Origin: Acidobacteriota bacterium
GTDB taxonomy: Bacteria > Acidobacteriota > Polarisedimenticolia > Polarisedimenticolales > Polarisedimenticolaceae
Assembly (NCBI GenBank): GCA_029861955.1
Contig: JAOTYK010000013.1
Coordinates: forward strand, 1-64,000
Length of the DNA stretch: 64,000 nucleotides
Direction of reading: 5' to 3'
In this document: positions 21,674 through 33,969 of the stretch, one piece after another
Layout: every line of letters starts with the position of its first letter
Position numbering within the stretch: the first letter of the stretch is position 1
The notes under the pieces: generated by a model
Databases searched by the model: none
What the model saw: only the letters and a program-made list of their open reading frames with translations
Told to the model about the DNA's origin: nothing
Translations under genes and position numbers: made by a program

Positions 21674-23030
21674 GGACTCTCCCCACCATGTCGTAGCCGG
21701 CGCGCTCGGTCAGTTCGACGCGTACGAAGTCGCCGGGTGCGGCCACGCCGTCGTTGATGAGTACCTGACCGTCCACATCGGGAGCCTGCCCGGGTCCGCG
21801 ACCGACGAGCAGATGCTCGGTCTCGGGGTGGGCGCCCTCGACCAGGACGGTCCACGTCTGTCCGAGGCGGCTGTCGTGCTCTCTGAAACGGATCTCCTGC
21901 TGGCAGGCCATCAGTCGATCGTGACGCTGCTCCTTGATCTCCTGGGGCACGTCGTCGGTCATCGAGATCGCCGGGGTGTTCTCTTCATGAGAGTAAGTGA
22001 ACACGCCCAGATGATCGAAGCGAGCGGCACGGACGAACTCCAGGAGATGCTCGAACTCCTCGTCGGTCTCACCGGGGAAGCCTACGATAAGCGTCGTCCG
22101 CAGCATCGGATCGTCCATCGCATCGCGGAAACGCTGCAACAGTTTCAGGTGTCCCTCGCCGGAGCCGCCCCGTCGCATGCGCTTGAGCATCGCCGGGTGG
22201 GAGTGCTGAAGCGGTAGGTCGACGTAGTTGACGACCCGCGGCAGCGCGGCCATCGTCTCGATCAGGTTCTGTGTAATGGTGTTGGGGTAGAGGTAGTGCA
22301 GGCGGATCCAGCGTAACGCCTGAACCTCATCCAGCGCGATCAACAACTGAGCCAGGCCGTCGTCGAGACCGATGTCCTTGCCGTAGTGGCTGGAATCCTG
22401 GGCGATCAGATTGACCTCGCGGACACCGCCTGCCGCCAGGCGACGCGCCTCGCGAACCACGCTCTGGGGGTCACGGGATCTGAAGCCGCCGCGGAAGCCG
22501 GGGATCGCGCAGAACGAGCAACTGTGGTCGCAGCCCTCGGCGATCTTGATGTAGGCGGAGCGACCGGGCGTCGCCGGTAGGCGAGGGGTCGCGTCGGTGT
22601 ACAGGTAGGTCGCAGCCACCGGCTGCGACGATCCGGCCATCGGGAGGTCGCTGGTCGGCGAGGACTCACCGCCTGCCAGTGCGGTCACGGTGTGCAGTCC
22701 GTCGAGATCGATGTAGCCGTCGACCTCCGGCAGGTTCTCTTTCAGTTGATCCGGGTAGCGCTGCACCATGCAGCCCGCCACGAGGAGTCGCTGTAGCTTT
22801 CCGGTCTTCTTTAACTCGGCGGCTTCGAGGATGGTCTGCAACGACTCTTCCCGCGCGTCGTGGATGAAGCCACAGGTGTTGACGACGATCGTATCGGCGT
22901 CGGCGGGATCCGTCACAAGCTCGAAGCCGTCTTCCTGCAGATGTCCCAGCATCACCTCGGTGTCGACGAGGTTCTTGGCGCAGCCAAGGCTGATGACCCC
23001 CACGCGTCGTCGCGTTCGGTCCTCGCTCAA
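21660..23030 (-). CDS. rimO: Ribosomal protein S12 methylthiotransferase RimO
   Basis: A 456-residue radical-SAM enzyme that methylthiolates an Asp of ribosomal protein S12. The N-terminal UPF0004 domain has VGVISLGCAKNLVDTE and two further Cys for the auxiliary cluster. The radical-SAM triad is CDHSCSFC, followed by AIPGFRG. LPLQHSHPAMLKRM and a C-terminal TRAM domain complete the protein. The TTG at 23030 overlaps the asnS stop (TTGA) and gives a family-like N-terminus; the longer frame upstream lies inside asnS. Confidence 0.94.
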   Translation of the reverse strand: MSEDRTRRRVGVISLGCAKNLVDTEVMLGHLQEDGFELVTDPADADTIVVNTCGFIHDAREESLQTILEAAELKKTGKLQRLLVAGCMVQRYPDQLKENLPEVDGYIDLDGLHTVTALAGGESSPTSDLPMAGSSQPVAATYLYTDATPRLPATPGRSAYIKIAEGCDHSCSFCAIPGFRGGFRSRDPQSVVREARRLAAGGVREVNLIAQDSSHYGKDIGLDDGLAQLLIALDEVQALRWIRLHYLYPNTITQNLIETMAALPRVVNYVDLPLQHSHPAMLKRMRRGGSGEGHLKLLQRFRDAMDDPMLRTTLIVGFPGETDEEFEHLLEFVRAARFDHLGVFTYSHEENTPAISMTDDVPQEIKEQRHDRLMACQQEIRFREHDSRLGQTWTVLVEGAHPETEHLLVGRGPGQAPDVDGQVLINDGVAAPGDFVRVELTERAGYDMVGRVLGPA

Positions 23031-24355
23031 GGATAGAGCCGATGGATCTGGCGCGGGTAGGGGATCGTCTCCCGCAGATGGGGGATGCCGCACATCCAGG
23101 TGACGACCCGTTCGATACCCATCCCGAACCCGGAGTGCGGTACCGAGCCCTGCTTGCGGATGTCGAGATACCACTGGAACGCCTCGACCGGCAGGTCGTG
23201 GTCCTGGATCCGTTTCAACAACAGATCGTGGTCGTGGATTCTCTGGGAGCCGCCGATGATCTCGCCGTAGCCCTCGGGGGCGATCACATCCATCGCCAGC
23301 GCCTTCGTCGGGTCGTCGGCGTCGGGTTGCATGTAGAACGCCTTGATCTCGTTGGGCCAGTGGGTGACGATCACCGGTCGATCGAAGCGCTCCGTCAGGA
23401 GCGTCTCATCAAGGCCGCCGAAATCGCTGCCGTCGGTGAAACGGGGGGCGCCGGCCTCGTCCATCCGCGCCTGCATCGCAGGCTCGAGGAGGATCTTCGA
23501 GGCCTCCGTGTACGTCAGTCGCGGGAACGGTGGGACGATCGCCTCCAGCTTGGCCGGGTCCCGTTCGAGTGTCTTGAGTTGTTCCTTGCAGCGGTCGAGG
23601 ACCCTGGCCGCAATGTAGCTGACGAACTCCTCGGCAAGCTCCAGGAGAGCCGGCAACTCCATGAACGCGACCTCGGGCTCGCACATCCAGAACTCGGTCA
23701 GGTGACGTCGGGTCTTGGACTTCTCCGCCCGGAACGTCGGACCAAGGCAGTAGACCCGGCCGAACGCCATGCAGGCCGGCTCCTGATAGAGCTGGCCGCT
23801 CTGGGCCAGATAGGCCGTCTGTCCGAAGTAGTCGGTCTCGAAGAGGGTCGTCGTGCCCTCGCAGGCCGCCGGCGTGAGAATCGGGGCGTCGATCAAGACG
23901 TACCCGCGCTCGTAATAGAAGTCGCGACAAGCCATCAGGACTTCGTTGCGAACACCGAGCACCGCCTGCGGAGTTCGTGAGCGCAGGTAGAGGTGTCGTT
24001 GGTCGAAGAGGAACTCCGGGCCATGTTCCTTGGGCTGGATCGGGAAGTCGTCGGACTCGGCGATGACCGTCAACTCCTGCAGGGCCATCTCGTAGCCACC
24101 GGGCGCACGGTCGTCCTTCTTTACCAGCCCGCGTACGGCGACGGACGACTCGATCGGTGCTGCATCAACGGTCTCGAACAGCTCGGGGCTTACGTCCTTG
24201 ACGAACGCCACGCACTGCAGGTAGCCACTGCCGTCTCGCACCACGAGAAATTTGATGCGGCCGGAGGATCGTTTCTGGGAGATCCAGCCCTTGATCGTAA
24301 CGACCTGGTCGACGTGGTCGCCCAGTTCGTCGATGTAGACGAAGTCGCGAGTCAT
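23027..24355 (-). CDS. asnS: Asparaginyl-tRNA synthetase
   Basis: A 442-residue class IIb aminoacyl-tRNA synthetase. The OB-fold anticodon domain is at residues about 15-110 (VTIKGWISQKRSSGRIKFLV). Class II motif 2 is FRAEKSKTRRHLTEF and motif 3 is GFGMGIERVVTWM. The ATG at 24355 is preceded at good spacing by GAGGG; a TTG two codons earlier is possible. AspRS and LysRS have related folds, but the overall sequence fits AsnS. Confidence 0.93.
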   Translation of the reverse strand: MTRDFVYIDELGDHVDQVVTIKGWISQKRSSGRIKFLVVRDGSGYLQCVAFVKDVSPELFETVDAAPIESSVAVRGLVKKDDRAPGGYEMALQELTVIAESDDFPIQPKEHGPEFLFDQRHLYLRSRTPQAVLGVRNEVLMACRDFYYERGYVLIDAPILTPAACEGTTTLFETDYFGQTAYLAQSGQLYQEPACMAFGRVYCLGPTFRAEKSKTRRHLTEFWMCEPEVAFMELPALLELAEEFVSYIAARVLDRCKEQLKTLERDPAKLEAIVPPFPRLTYTEASKILLEPAMQARMDEAGAPRFTDGSDFGGLDETLLTERFDRPVIVTHWPNEIKAFYMQPDADDPTKALAMDVIAPEGYGEIIGGSQRIHDHDLLLKRIQDHDLPVEAFQWYLDIRKQGSVPHSGFGMGIERVVTWMCGIPHLRETIPYPRQIHRLYP

Positions 24356-24371
24356 GGCCAAAACCCTCGAA

Positions 24372-26462
24372 TCAGGAATGGGCTTCCTGAGACTTGCGGT
24401 ACTCGCCCATCACCTGTTCGCGTACGTTGCTTGGAGCTTCTTCGTAGTGGCTGAACTCCATGTGGTACGTGCCGCGATCGGAAGTGATCGACTTGAGTGT
24501 GGAGGCGTAGGTCAGCATCTCTGCCATCGGCACCTGCGCGCGGATCACCTGGTAGTCGCCATCGGCGTCCATCCCCTGTGGCTTGCCGCGCCGGGAGGAC
24601 AGGTCGCCCATGATGTCGCCCATGAAGTCCTCGGGAATCGTGATCTCGACGTTCATGACCGGTTCCAGGAGCGTGGGCTTGCACTTGTCCATCGCCGCCT
24701 TGAAGGCGACCGAGCCGGCGATCTTGAACGCCATCTCCGACGAGTCGACGGTGTGATACGAACCGTCCACCAGCGTCACGCGGAAATCGATCATCGGGTT
24801 GCCGCTGAGCCAGCCACGGGCCGCGGTCTCGACGATGCCCTTCTGGACGGCGGGACGGAAGTTCTGAGGGATCGATCCACCGAAGATCTTGTCGACGAAC
24901 TCGAAGCCGCTGCCGCGGGGGAGCGGTTCCATCTCGATCACACAGTCGCCGAACTGGCCACGCCCACCGGACTGCTTCTTGTGGCGTCCGTTGACCTGGC
25001 CCGATCTCTTCTTGATGGTCTCGAGGTAGGGGACCTTCGGCTGCTTGAGGATCGCGTCGACTCCGAACTTCTTCTTCATCTTGGCGATGGCGACCTCGAC
25101 ATGAACCTGGTCGGTACCCGAGAGCAGCAGTTCGTGGGTCTTGCCGTCGCGTCCGGCCCGCAGGACGGGGTCCTCGTCGATCAGTCGGTGCAGCGCCGTG
25201 CTGATCTTCTCTTCGTCGCCCTTGGACTTCGGTTCGACGGCGAACGAGATGGACGGTTCGGGAAACGCGACCGGCTTCATCTTGATGGCGTGGGCAGGGT
25301 CGCAGAGTGAGTCGTTGGTCTGGGTGTCCTTGAGCTTGGCGACGACGCCCAGATCGCCGGCGTGCAGCTCGCTGATCTGCTCGATCGTCTTGCCCTGTGA
25401 GTAGGCGACGTGCGCGATCCGCTCGTTCTGGCCTGCGCGGACATTCAGCAGGGTCGCGCCGTCAGTGAGGGTGCCGGAGACGACACGGAACAGCGAGAGC
25501 TGCCCGGCGAACGGGTCGGCAACGGTCTTGAACACGAAGAGTTTGACGGGATCGTCGGGCGAGATCGGGCAGTCGACCTCTTTCCCGTCGGCGTCGGTGC
25601 CCTTGCGGGGCCGAGACTCGGTCGGCGCGGGCATCATCTGGACGGACAACTCCAGCAGGTCCTGGATCCCGACACCATGAAGCGAGGAGGAGCAGAGGAT
25701 CGGCATGACGGTCCGTTCACGGAGACCCTTGGCCAGACCCTCGCGAACCTGTTCGTTGGTCAACTCGCCGTTCTCGAAGAACGCTTCCATCAGCGCGTCA
25801 TCGGTCTCGGCAACCATCTCGACGAGCACCGCGCGGGCGGTCCCGGCCGCATCTTTCAGCTCGCCCGGAATGTCTTCCTCTTTATACGTGCCCTTGCCGT
25901 CCTTCTCGTAACGGTGGGCCTTCATCGTCAGCAGGTCGACGGCACCGTCGAACGCCGCCTCCTCGCCGAGCGGGATCTGCAGCGGAATGGACTCGCGACC
26001 GAAACGATCCTGAATCGCGGCGACGGTTCGTTCGAACGACGCGCTATCGCGGTCCATCTTGTTGACGACGAAGACGATCGGCAGGGTGCGTGCCGTGGCG
26101 AAACGGAAGGTCCGTCGGGTGATCACCTCGGGACCGGCGACGGCGTCGACCAGGATGAACGCGGAGTCGGCGACGGCGACGCCGCCGAGCGCATCGGCGA
26201 CGAAGGACGAATACCCCGGCGTGTCGATCACGTTGATCTTGTGCTGATTCCACTCGACCGGTGCGATGGCCGTCTGGAGGGAGATCTTGCGGTGGGTCTC
26301 CTCATCGTCGAAGTCGGTGACTGCGGTGCCGTCGTCGACCTTGCCGAGACGCTTGAGCGTTCCGGAGGTGAACAACAGATGAGACGTCAGGGTCGTCTTT
26401 CCGGAGTCGCCGTGACCCAGCAGCACAACGTTGCGAACGTCCTTGGTCTTGTAGACCTTCAT
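24372..26462 (-). CDS. Elongation factor G-like translational GTPase
   Basis: A 696-residue protein with EF-G domain order. The G1 is GHGDSGKTT instead of the canonical GHIDAGKTT, and the switch region reads HRKISLQTAIAPVEW where EF-G has RGITI. G3 is DTPGYSSFVADAL and G4 NKMDRD. These changes mark the EF-G-like second group found beside canonical EF-G in several phyla; its exact role is not settled. The ATG at 26462 has a GGGAGGT site and follows a TATAGT -10 within a long inverted repeat. It is the first gene of the asnS-rimO-pgpA-ribF direction. Confidence 0.9.
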   Translation of the reverse strand: MKVYKTKDVRNVVLLGHGDSGKTTLTSHLLFTSGTLKRLGKVDDGTAVTDFDDEETHRKISLQTAIAPVEWNQHKINVIDTPGYSSFVADALGGVAVADSAFILVDAVAGPEVITRRTFRFATARTLPIVFVVNKMDRDSASFERTVAAIQDRFGRESIPLQIPLGEEAAFDGAVDLLTMKAHRYEKDGKGTYKEEDIPGELKDAAGTARAVLVEMVAETDDALMEAFFENGELTNEQVREGLAKGLRERTVMPILCSSSLHGVGIQDLLELSVQMMPAPTESRPRKGTDADGKEVDCPISPDDPVKLFVFKTVADPFAGQLSLFRVVSGTLTDGATLLNVRAGQNERIAHVAYSQGKTIEQISELHAGDLGVVAKLKDTQTNDSLCDPAHAIKMKPVAFPEPSISFAVEPKSKGDEEKISTALHRLIDEDPVLRAGRDGKTHELLLSGTDQVHVEVAIAKMKKKFGVDAILKQPKVPYLETIKKRSGQVNGRHKKQSGGRGQFGDCVIEMEPLPRGSGFEFVDKIFGGSIPQNFRPAVQKGIVETAARGWLSGNPMIDFRVTLVDGSYHTVDSSEMAFKIAGSVAFKAAMDKCKPTLLEPVMNVEITIPEDFMGDIMGDLSSRRGKPQGMDADGDYQVIRAQVPMAEMLTYASTLKSITSDRGTYHMEFSHYEEAPSNVREQVMGEYRKSQEAHS

Positions 26463-26510
26463 CGAATGACCTCCCGCGCAGGCGGTTTCCAGCCGCGAAA
26501 TCTCGACCAG

Positions 26511-26560
26511 GTTTGAGGGGAACGCGGGACTATACCACAGCGTTCGAAACCCCCTCAAAC
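26511..26560. repeat. Perfect 10-bp inverted repeat framing the EF-G-like promoter
   Basis: GTTTGAGGGG at 26511-26520 and CCCCTCAAAC at 26551-26560 are perfect reverse complements 30 bases apart. Inside, AACGC (26521-26525) and GCGTT form a second stem. The minus-strand -10 TATAGT (26534-26529) lies in the middle. The layout suggests an operator, or a cruciform or hairpin at the 5' end of the mRNA. Confidence 0.55.
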
Positions 26561-26579
26561 GACGACATTGCGCAGATTC

Positions 26580-26608
26580 TTGACCCCTCCCCGGGGGGAA
26601 CCTACGTT
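26580..26608 (+). promoter_or_regulatory. Promoter before the zinc-ribbon membrane protein genes
   Basis: TTGACC at 26580-26585, a 17-base spacer, then TACGTT at 26603-26608. The next gene begins at 26649 with a GGAGG site. Confidence 0.45.
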
Positions 26609-26648
26609 TGCCGGGTCTGCCTCGTTGACGATTCCCGGAGGGGGTTCG

Positions 26649-27101
26649 ATGATCGTTCAGTGTCCCTCATGCCAGACGGCCTACCGTCATTCGTTTGACG
26701 CGGCAATGGCCGCCTCGCAGGTCGCGGCGTGTGGCCAGTGCGAGACCCAGTTCCCACTGGGCCGACGGAAGGCCTATCGGGTCGCTCAGGCCGTGGATCG
26801 GCAGGACGACGCGGCGATGGGAATCGGCATGGATCATCCGGGGCTTGCAGCTCCGCTGGCCGCCGCAGGCGAAATGCCGGAGCAGCCCGAACGGGACCTG
26901 CCGGCCAGCCCCGAAGCCGGGCAACGCTTCCACCCACTGACCACCGTGAGCGGCCTCGCGACGATCGGCGCCGCCGCAGGCTACTATGGGCCGTCGTTGA
27001 CGACGGCCAGCTGGCCGATCATGACCGGCGCCGGAGCCGGTGCCGTTCTGGGACTCGTAGGTGGGTGGGTATGGATGCGACTGTCGAACCGCCAAAACTG
27101 A
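26649..27101 (+). CDS. Zinc-ribbon membrane protein of unknown function
   Basis: A 150-residue protein. It begins with a zinc ribbon (MIVQCPSCQTAYRH, then CGQCETQF), like the MJ0042-type finger-like domain found at the front of many Acidobacteriota and proteobacterial proteins. A polar linker follows, then two hydrophobic segments at about 93-115 and 120-142 that should form a membrane hairpin. The ATG at 26649 follows GGAGGGGG at good spacing. Its end overlaps the start of the M48 peptidase by 31 bases, so the two are probably co-translated. Function not recognised. Confidence 0.65.
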   Translation: MIVQCPSCQTAYRHSFDAAMAASQVAACGQCETQFPLGRRKAYRVAQAVDRQDDAAMGIGMDHPGLAAPLAAAGEMPEQPERDLPASPEAGQRFHPLTTVSGLATIGAAAGYYGPSLTTASWPIMTGAGAGAVLGLVGGWVWMRLSNRQN

Positions 27102-28111
27102 TCGAGGACACCACGACCGCTCCCTGCCCCCATTGCGAGGAGCCGGTTCCTGAGACCGCGGCCATCTCGACCCACCTGTTCCGCGAATCGATCTGTCGCT
27201 GCGACCGATGCAGCACTCGCTTCTTCTGGGAGGCCGGTGAGATCGTCACCGAGGAGTCGGTCCCGCAGGACGGCGAGGTCGAACTGGCCCACGCGGTCGA
27301 GATGGAGATGCAGCAGACCCTCGCGACTCGTTGGGCGCTGGTCGATCGCGTCACGGTCCGCCGCTATCTGAACGGTCTGACTCGCCGATTGGTGTCGCAT
27401 CTTCCGGGGGCACCAGAGGCCCCGCGCGTCACGCTCTGCGACGATCCCGGCTGGTGGGCCCTGGCGATGCCGTCGGGCACCGTTCTGCTCAGCACCGGTC
27501 TACTGGCGAGCCTCGAGGACGAGGCGGAGTTCGCCTTCGTACTGGCCCACGAGTTCGCCCACGCGGCGTCTCGCGATGTCGCCATGAAGATGGTGCGGCT
27601 TGGCGTCGACTCGCTGTCGAAGAACGACGGTCAGGATGCCGAGAAGGGTTGGCTGGATGCCGCCGAGGACATGATCGCGCTCGGGTTCGGTCGCGAACGG
27701 GAGCACGCGGCCGACGAGGTCGCCTTCCGGGTTACTGCCGAGTGTGGCTACGACCTCCGTTCGGTGGATCGATTTCTGGATCGTGTGACCGATCGGGTGC
27801 GCGTTCAGGATCCCGTCGTCACCCGCTACGCGGTGGCCCACCCGTCATCGAAGGAGCGCAAACGACGACTGGACAGCTTCCGCCATCGACAGCCGATCTC
27901 GGATGCGGGCCGGATCAACCGCGAACCGTTCCGCCGCATCGCCGTCGCCGCCACTCGCGATCCCAGCTGGGAGAGTGTCGACGAGCTACGAGGGGTCGAG
28001 TCACGTCCCGCAGGTCGATCGCGACCGCGCTGGGGGCTCTGGCTGGCCTGGGCGACGCTGGGTGGGTTGGTGATCCTGGCCTGGCGGCTGCTGGGTGCGC
28101 CACTGGGCTGA
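27071..28111 (+). CDS. M48-family zinc metallopeptidase with N-terminal zinc ribbon
   Basis: A 346-residue protein. The N-terminus has CPHCEEPVP and CRCDRC, a second zinc-binding module like that of the gene before it. The catalytic motif is AHEFAHAASRD (HExxH) near residue 160, and the third-ligand region GREREHAADEVA follows about 60 residues later. TRYAVAHPSSKERKRRL is the usual M48 substrate-region tail. A single hydrophobic segment near the C-terminus should anchor it in the membrane. M48 peptidases (HtpX, BepA, Oma1-like) act in membrane or envelope protein quality control. The ATG at 27071 lies inside the preceding gene. Confidence 0.88.
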   Translation: MDATVEPPKLIEDTTTAPCPHCEEPVPETAAISTHLFRESICRCDRCSTRFFWEAGEIVTEESVPQDGEVELAHAVEMEMQQTLATRWALVDRVTVRRYLNGLTRRLVSHLPGAPEAPRVTLCDDPGWWALAMPSGTVLLSTGLLASLEDEAEFAFVLAHEFAHAASRDVAMKMVRLGVDSLSKNDGQDAEKGWLDAAEDMIALGFGREREHAADEVAFRVTAECGYDLRSVDRFLDRVTDRVRVQDPVVTRYAVAHPSSKERKRRLDSFRHRQPISDAGRINREPFRRIAVAATRDPSWESVDELRGVESRPAGRSRPRWGLWLAWATLGGLVILAWRLLGAPLG

Positions 28112-28118
28112 GTCGCGC

Positions 28119-28140
28119 TAGGATCGGGCCCCTGAGGAGG
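28119..28140 (+). promoter_or_regulatory. nfo: -10 box and ribosome site before nfo
   Basis: TAGGAT at 28119-28124, then GAGGAGG at 28134-28140, four bases before the ATG at 28145. It probably drives nfo-queA-tgt-lpxH. Confidence 0.5.
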
Positions 28141-28144
28141 TTCG

Positions 28145-29025
28145 ATGGCCGTCAAACGCGCTCGCCTGGGTTCCCACATGTCGATCGCCGGGGGCATACC
28201 CCTGGCGCTGGAGCGTGCCGATCGTGTCGATTCGACGGCGCTTCAGGTGTTTGTCAAGTCGGCCCGCCAGTGGACCCCGAAACCGTTGCCCGAGGACGAC
28301 ATCAAGGCGTTTCGGCAGGGGCTGGAGGCGCGGGGTCTCGGACCGTACGTGATCGCTCACGCGACGTACCTGATCAATCTCGCCTCCCCGGACGAGGCGA
28401 TGCGCAAGCGCTCCATCGACGCGCTGGCACAGGAGATCGAGCGATGTGAGTTGCTTGGAATTCCCGGTCTGGTTCTTCACCCCGGCTCTCACATGAAAGA
28501 CGGGGAGGAGGTCGGCCTCGAACGCGTGGCCCGTTCACTGGATGCGATCTTCGCGCCGAAGAGAAGGGTTCGAAAAGGCGCGGTCAGGGTGCTGCTCGAG
28601 AACACCGCCGGCCAGGGAACCAATCTGGGTCACCGGTTCGAACACCTGCAACGGATCCTCGAGTTGGCGAAGTCGCGGGAGCGACTGGCCGTCTGCTTCG
28701 ACACCTGTCACGCCCTGGCGGCCGGCTACGACGTCGCCACCCCGTCCGGCTACAAGGCGACGATGAAGGAGGTGGAGTCCACTTTCGGCACGGAGAACAT
28801 CCGGGCCTTCCACCTCAACGACTCGAAGCACGAGCTCGGCAGCCGACGCGATCGACACGAGCATATCGGCGACGGACATGTCGGCATCGAGGGCTTTCGC
28901 GCCTTGCTGAACGACCGACGCTTCCACGACGTCCCGATGGTTCTCGAGACCGCCAAGGACGAGGATCTCGAGGACGATCGTCGTAATCTTGCGCGCCTGC
29001 GAGCGTTGTTGCCGAAGTCACGCCG

Positions 29026-29029
<4 letters not shown>
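28145..29029 (+). CDS. nfo: Endonuclease IV (AP endonuclease)
   Basis: A 294-residue zinc-dependent AP endonuclease of base-excision repair. It has the TIM-barrel metal ligands in GSHMSIAGGI, AHATYLINLASP, LVLHPGSH, LLENTAGQG, CFDTCHALAAGYD and FHLNDSK, plus RHEHIGDGHVG. All nine metal-ligand regions of the family can be followed. First gene of a tight four-gene run; the queA start overlaps its stop. Confidence 0.95.
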
Positions 29030-31945
<2,916 letters not shown>

Positions 31946-33525
31946 CTTTAGGCTTGCGCTGGTAGATCATGAACTTGCGGTCCAGCGGGCGGTAGAGATC
32001 CGCGGCCTCCAGCAGGGCCTTGGCCGTCGTTCTCGGGAAGCCGATGACCTCGACCCGCGGGCCCATGCCCTTCACGCGTTTGACGAGTGAGGTGAAGTCG
32101 CCGTCGCCCGAAACCAGAACCACAACGTCCAGACGGGGCGCCGCCGCAAGGATGTCCAGCGCCAGCTCCATATCCCAGTCGCCCTTCGTCGAACCGTCGG
32201 CCCGAACCTGAAGCGTCTTTCGTCGAACCTCAATCGCGCGCTGTTCGAGGAGTTTGATGAACCCCGACTGATCGATCTCCTTCGACTCGACCACGTAGGC
32301 GGTGGCCTCGATCAATCGACGCTTCTCGGTGGCGGCTTCGAGGAGTGCGTGAAAGTCCAGCTTGCCCTTCAACTGCCGCGCACCGTAGTAGACGTTCTGG
32401 ACATCGATGAAGACACCGACACGCGGTGTCCCGTCACGACTCTTGCTGCGCTTGCTGGCCCGGGGCTTGCGCACCGACTCGAGCGCGGTGACGAGTTGCG
32501 TGTCGAGGTTCTCCATCTTCGCCAGATGGGCCCGCTCCTGCTTGCCGTGATCCCGTCGGATGGATCCGAGTTCCTTGCGGAGTTGATCGATCGCCTCGTG
32601 CACCGGCCCCAGGGCGGACGCATCGAGACGGGCGCTGACCGTCCGGCGCGACGGTAGGGCCACGATGGACTCGGTTAACTTCTTCTGCTCGTTGCTGAGA
32701 CGACGCAGCGTCTTGGCGACCTGGCTGCTGCCGTCGCCCGGTGGGGTGGCACGACCCGCGCGGGACTTCTGTCCCTCGGCCCGGCTGCGTTCCAGTTCGC
32801 GGCGCTGTCGCTCGCCGGCCATCCTGGCCTCGGCGAGTTCGCCCTTCCGCTGGATCAGGTCTCGCTTGAGGACCCGTTCGTTCTCTCGGCTCTTGGACAG
32901 CTGTCCCTCAAGATGTTTGAGCTTCTTCTCTAACTGCTCGATCCGCTTGTTGAGTCGCTGTTCTTCACGATGCGGACGCGTCGGTTCGGCGGCGCCATTT
33001 CCGTTGCGGGCAAGTCCCAGCAGGTGTTTGCGTGCCAGCAGCATCTCGAAGCTTGCGCTGTCGCCCTCGCCCTCGGAGGCGGCCACCAGCAACAGGTGTT
33101 TCCCGAGATTGCCACGGCTGCCGAGAAACGTCGGGTTGCTCAGGCGCCGGGCCTTCTCCTCGTCGGCAACCGCCTTCCACTGACGGGCCAGGGGGCGTAG
33201 CTCTTTCTGCAGGGTGCGGAGGATCGTCCGTCGAGTCGCCTCGTCTTTCTCGCTGCGAGCCACCAGGTCGGTCAGGAGTTTGCTGCGAGTCTGGCTACGC
33301 ACCCGCATGCCGTCGTACTTGAGACCCGACGCCGTCACGAGGCGAACCAAGCGGTTCTTGTCCAGCAGGTCGTCCAGAACCCGGTGCAGGCCGTCGGTCC
33401 CGAGACGCTCCAGGATTTCCGGTTGGAGGGCGGACACGAGAACTCTCCACGATGACCGCTGCTCGAATTTAAAGCCCATGAAATCAGGGGCTTACAGGCG
33501 AGGGGGTCGCAGACGGAACCGCCCT

Positions 33526-33534
33526 ATTGTAGCA
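33526..33534 (-). promoter_or_regulatory. Extended -10 element for the NYN gene
   Basis: On the minus strand TGCTACAAT (33534-33526) is a strong extended -10. The same bases read TATTGT on the plus strand, so a back-to-back -10 for acpS is possible. Confidence 0.55.
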
Positions 33535-33591
33535 TTGCGGCCCTCACCTCTCACTGCCGATGGCGGGAGAATCCCGCGAATCGAGGGCATC

Positions 33592-33969
33592 GTGATCGTG
33601 GCAGTCGGGCTCGATATGGTCGAAATCGAAAGGTTTGCCGCGGCCCTGGCCCGTCGCGGGGCCCGGTTTCGCCAGCGCCTGTTCACCGATCAGGAGTGGG
33701 AGGCCTGTCAGGGGCGCCCCGATCGGCTCCAGGCCCTGGCCGCCCGTTTCGCCGTCAAGGAGGCGACCCTCAAGGCCCTGGGCACCGGCTGGTCCCGAGG
33801 ACTGGGCTTTCGCCAGATCGAGCTCCTGGGCCGGCGGGGAGCCCCGCCGGAGCTACGACTCCACGGACCGGCCCACGACCGGGCGGTGGAACTCGGCGTC
33901 CTTCGCTCGCACGTCAGCCTGACCCATCAGCCGGGCATCGCCGCCGCTGTCGTCGTCCTCGAAGGTTAG
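33592..33969 (+). CDS. acpS: Holo-[acyl-carrier-protein] synthase
   Basis: About 125 residues; it transfers phosphopantetheine from CoA to acyl carrier protein. It shows VGLDMVEIERF near the start, the RFAVKEATLKALGTG motif with the magnesium-binding Glu, and HVSLTHQPGIAAAVVV at the end. Start choice is between GTG at 33592 and GTG at 33598; a GAGGG lies just upstream of both. The stop interlocks with the convergent gene's stop in TTAG. Confidence 0.93.
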   Translation: MIVAVGLDMVEIERFAAALARRGARFRQRLFTDQEWEACQGRPDRLQALAARFAVKEATLKALGTGWSRGLGFRQIELLGRRGAPPELRLHGPAHDRAVELGVLRSHVSLTHQPGIAAAVVVLEG

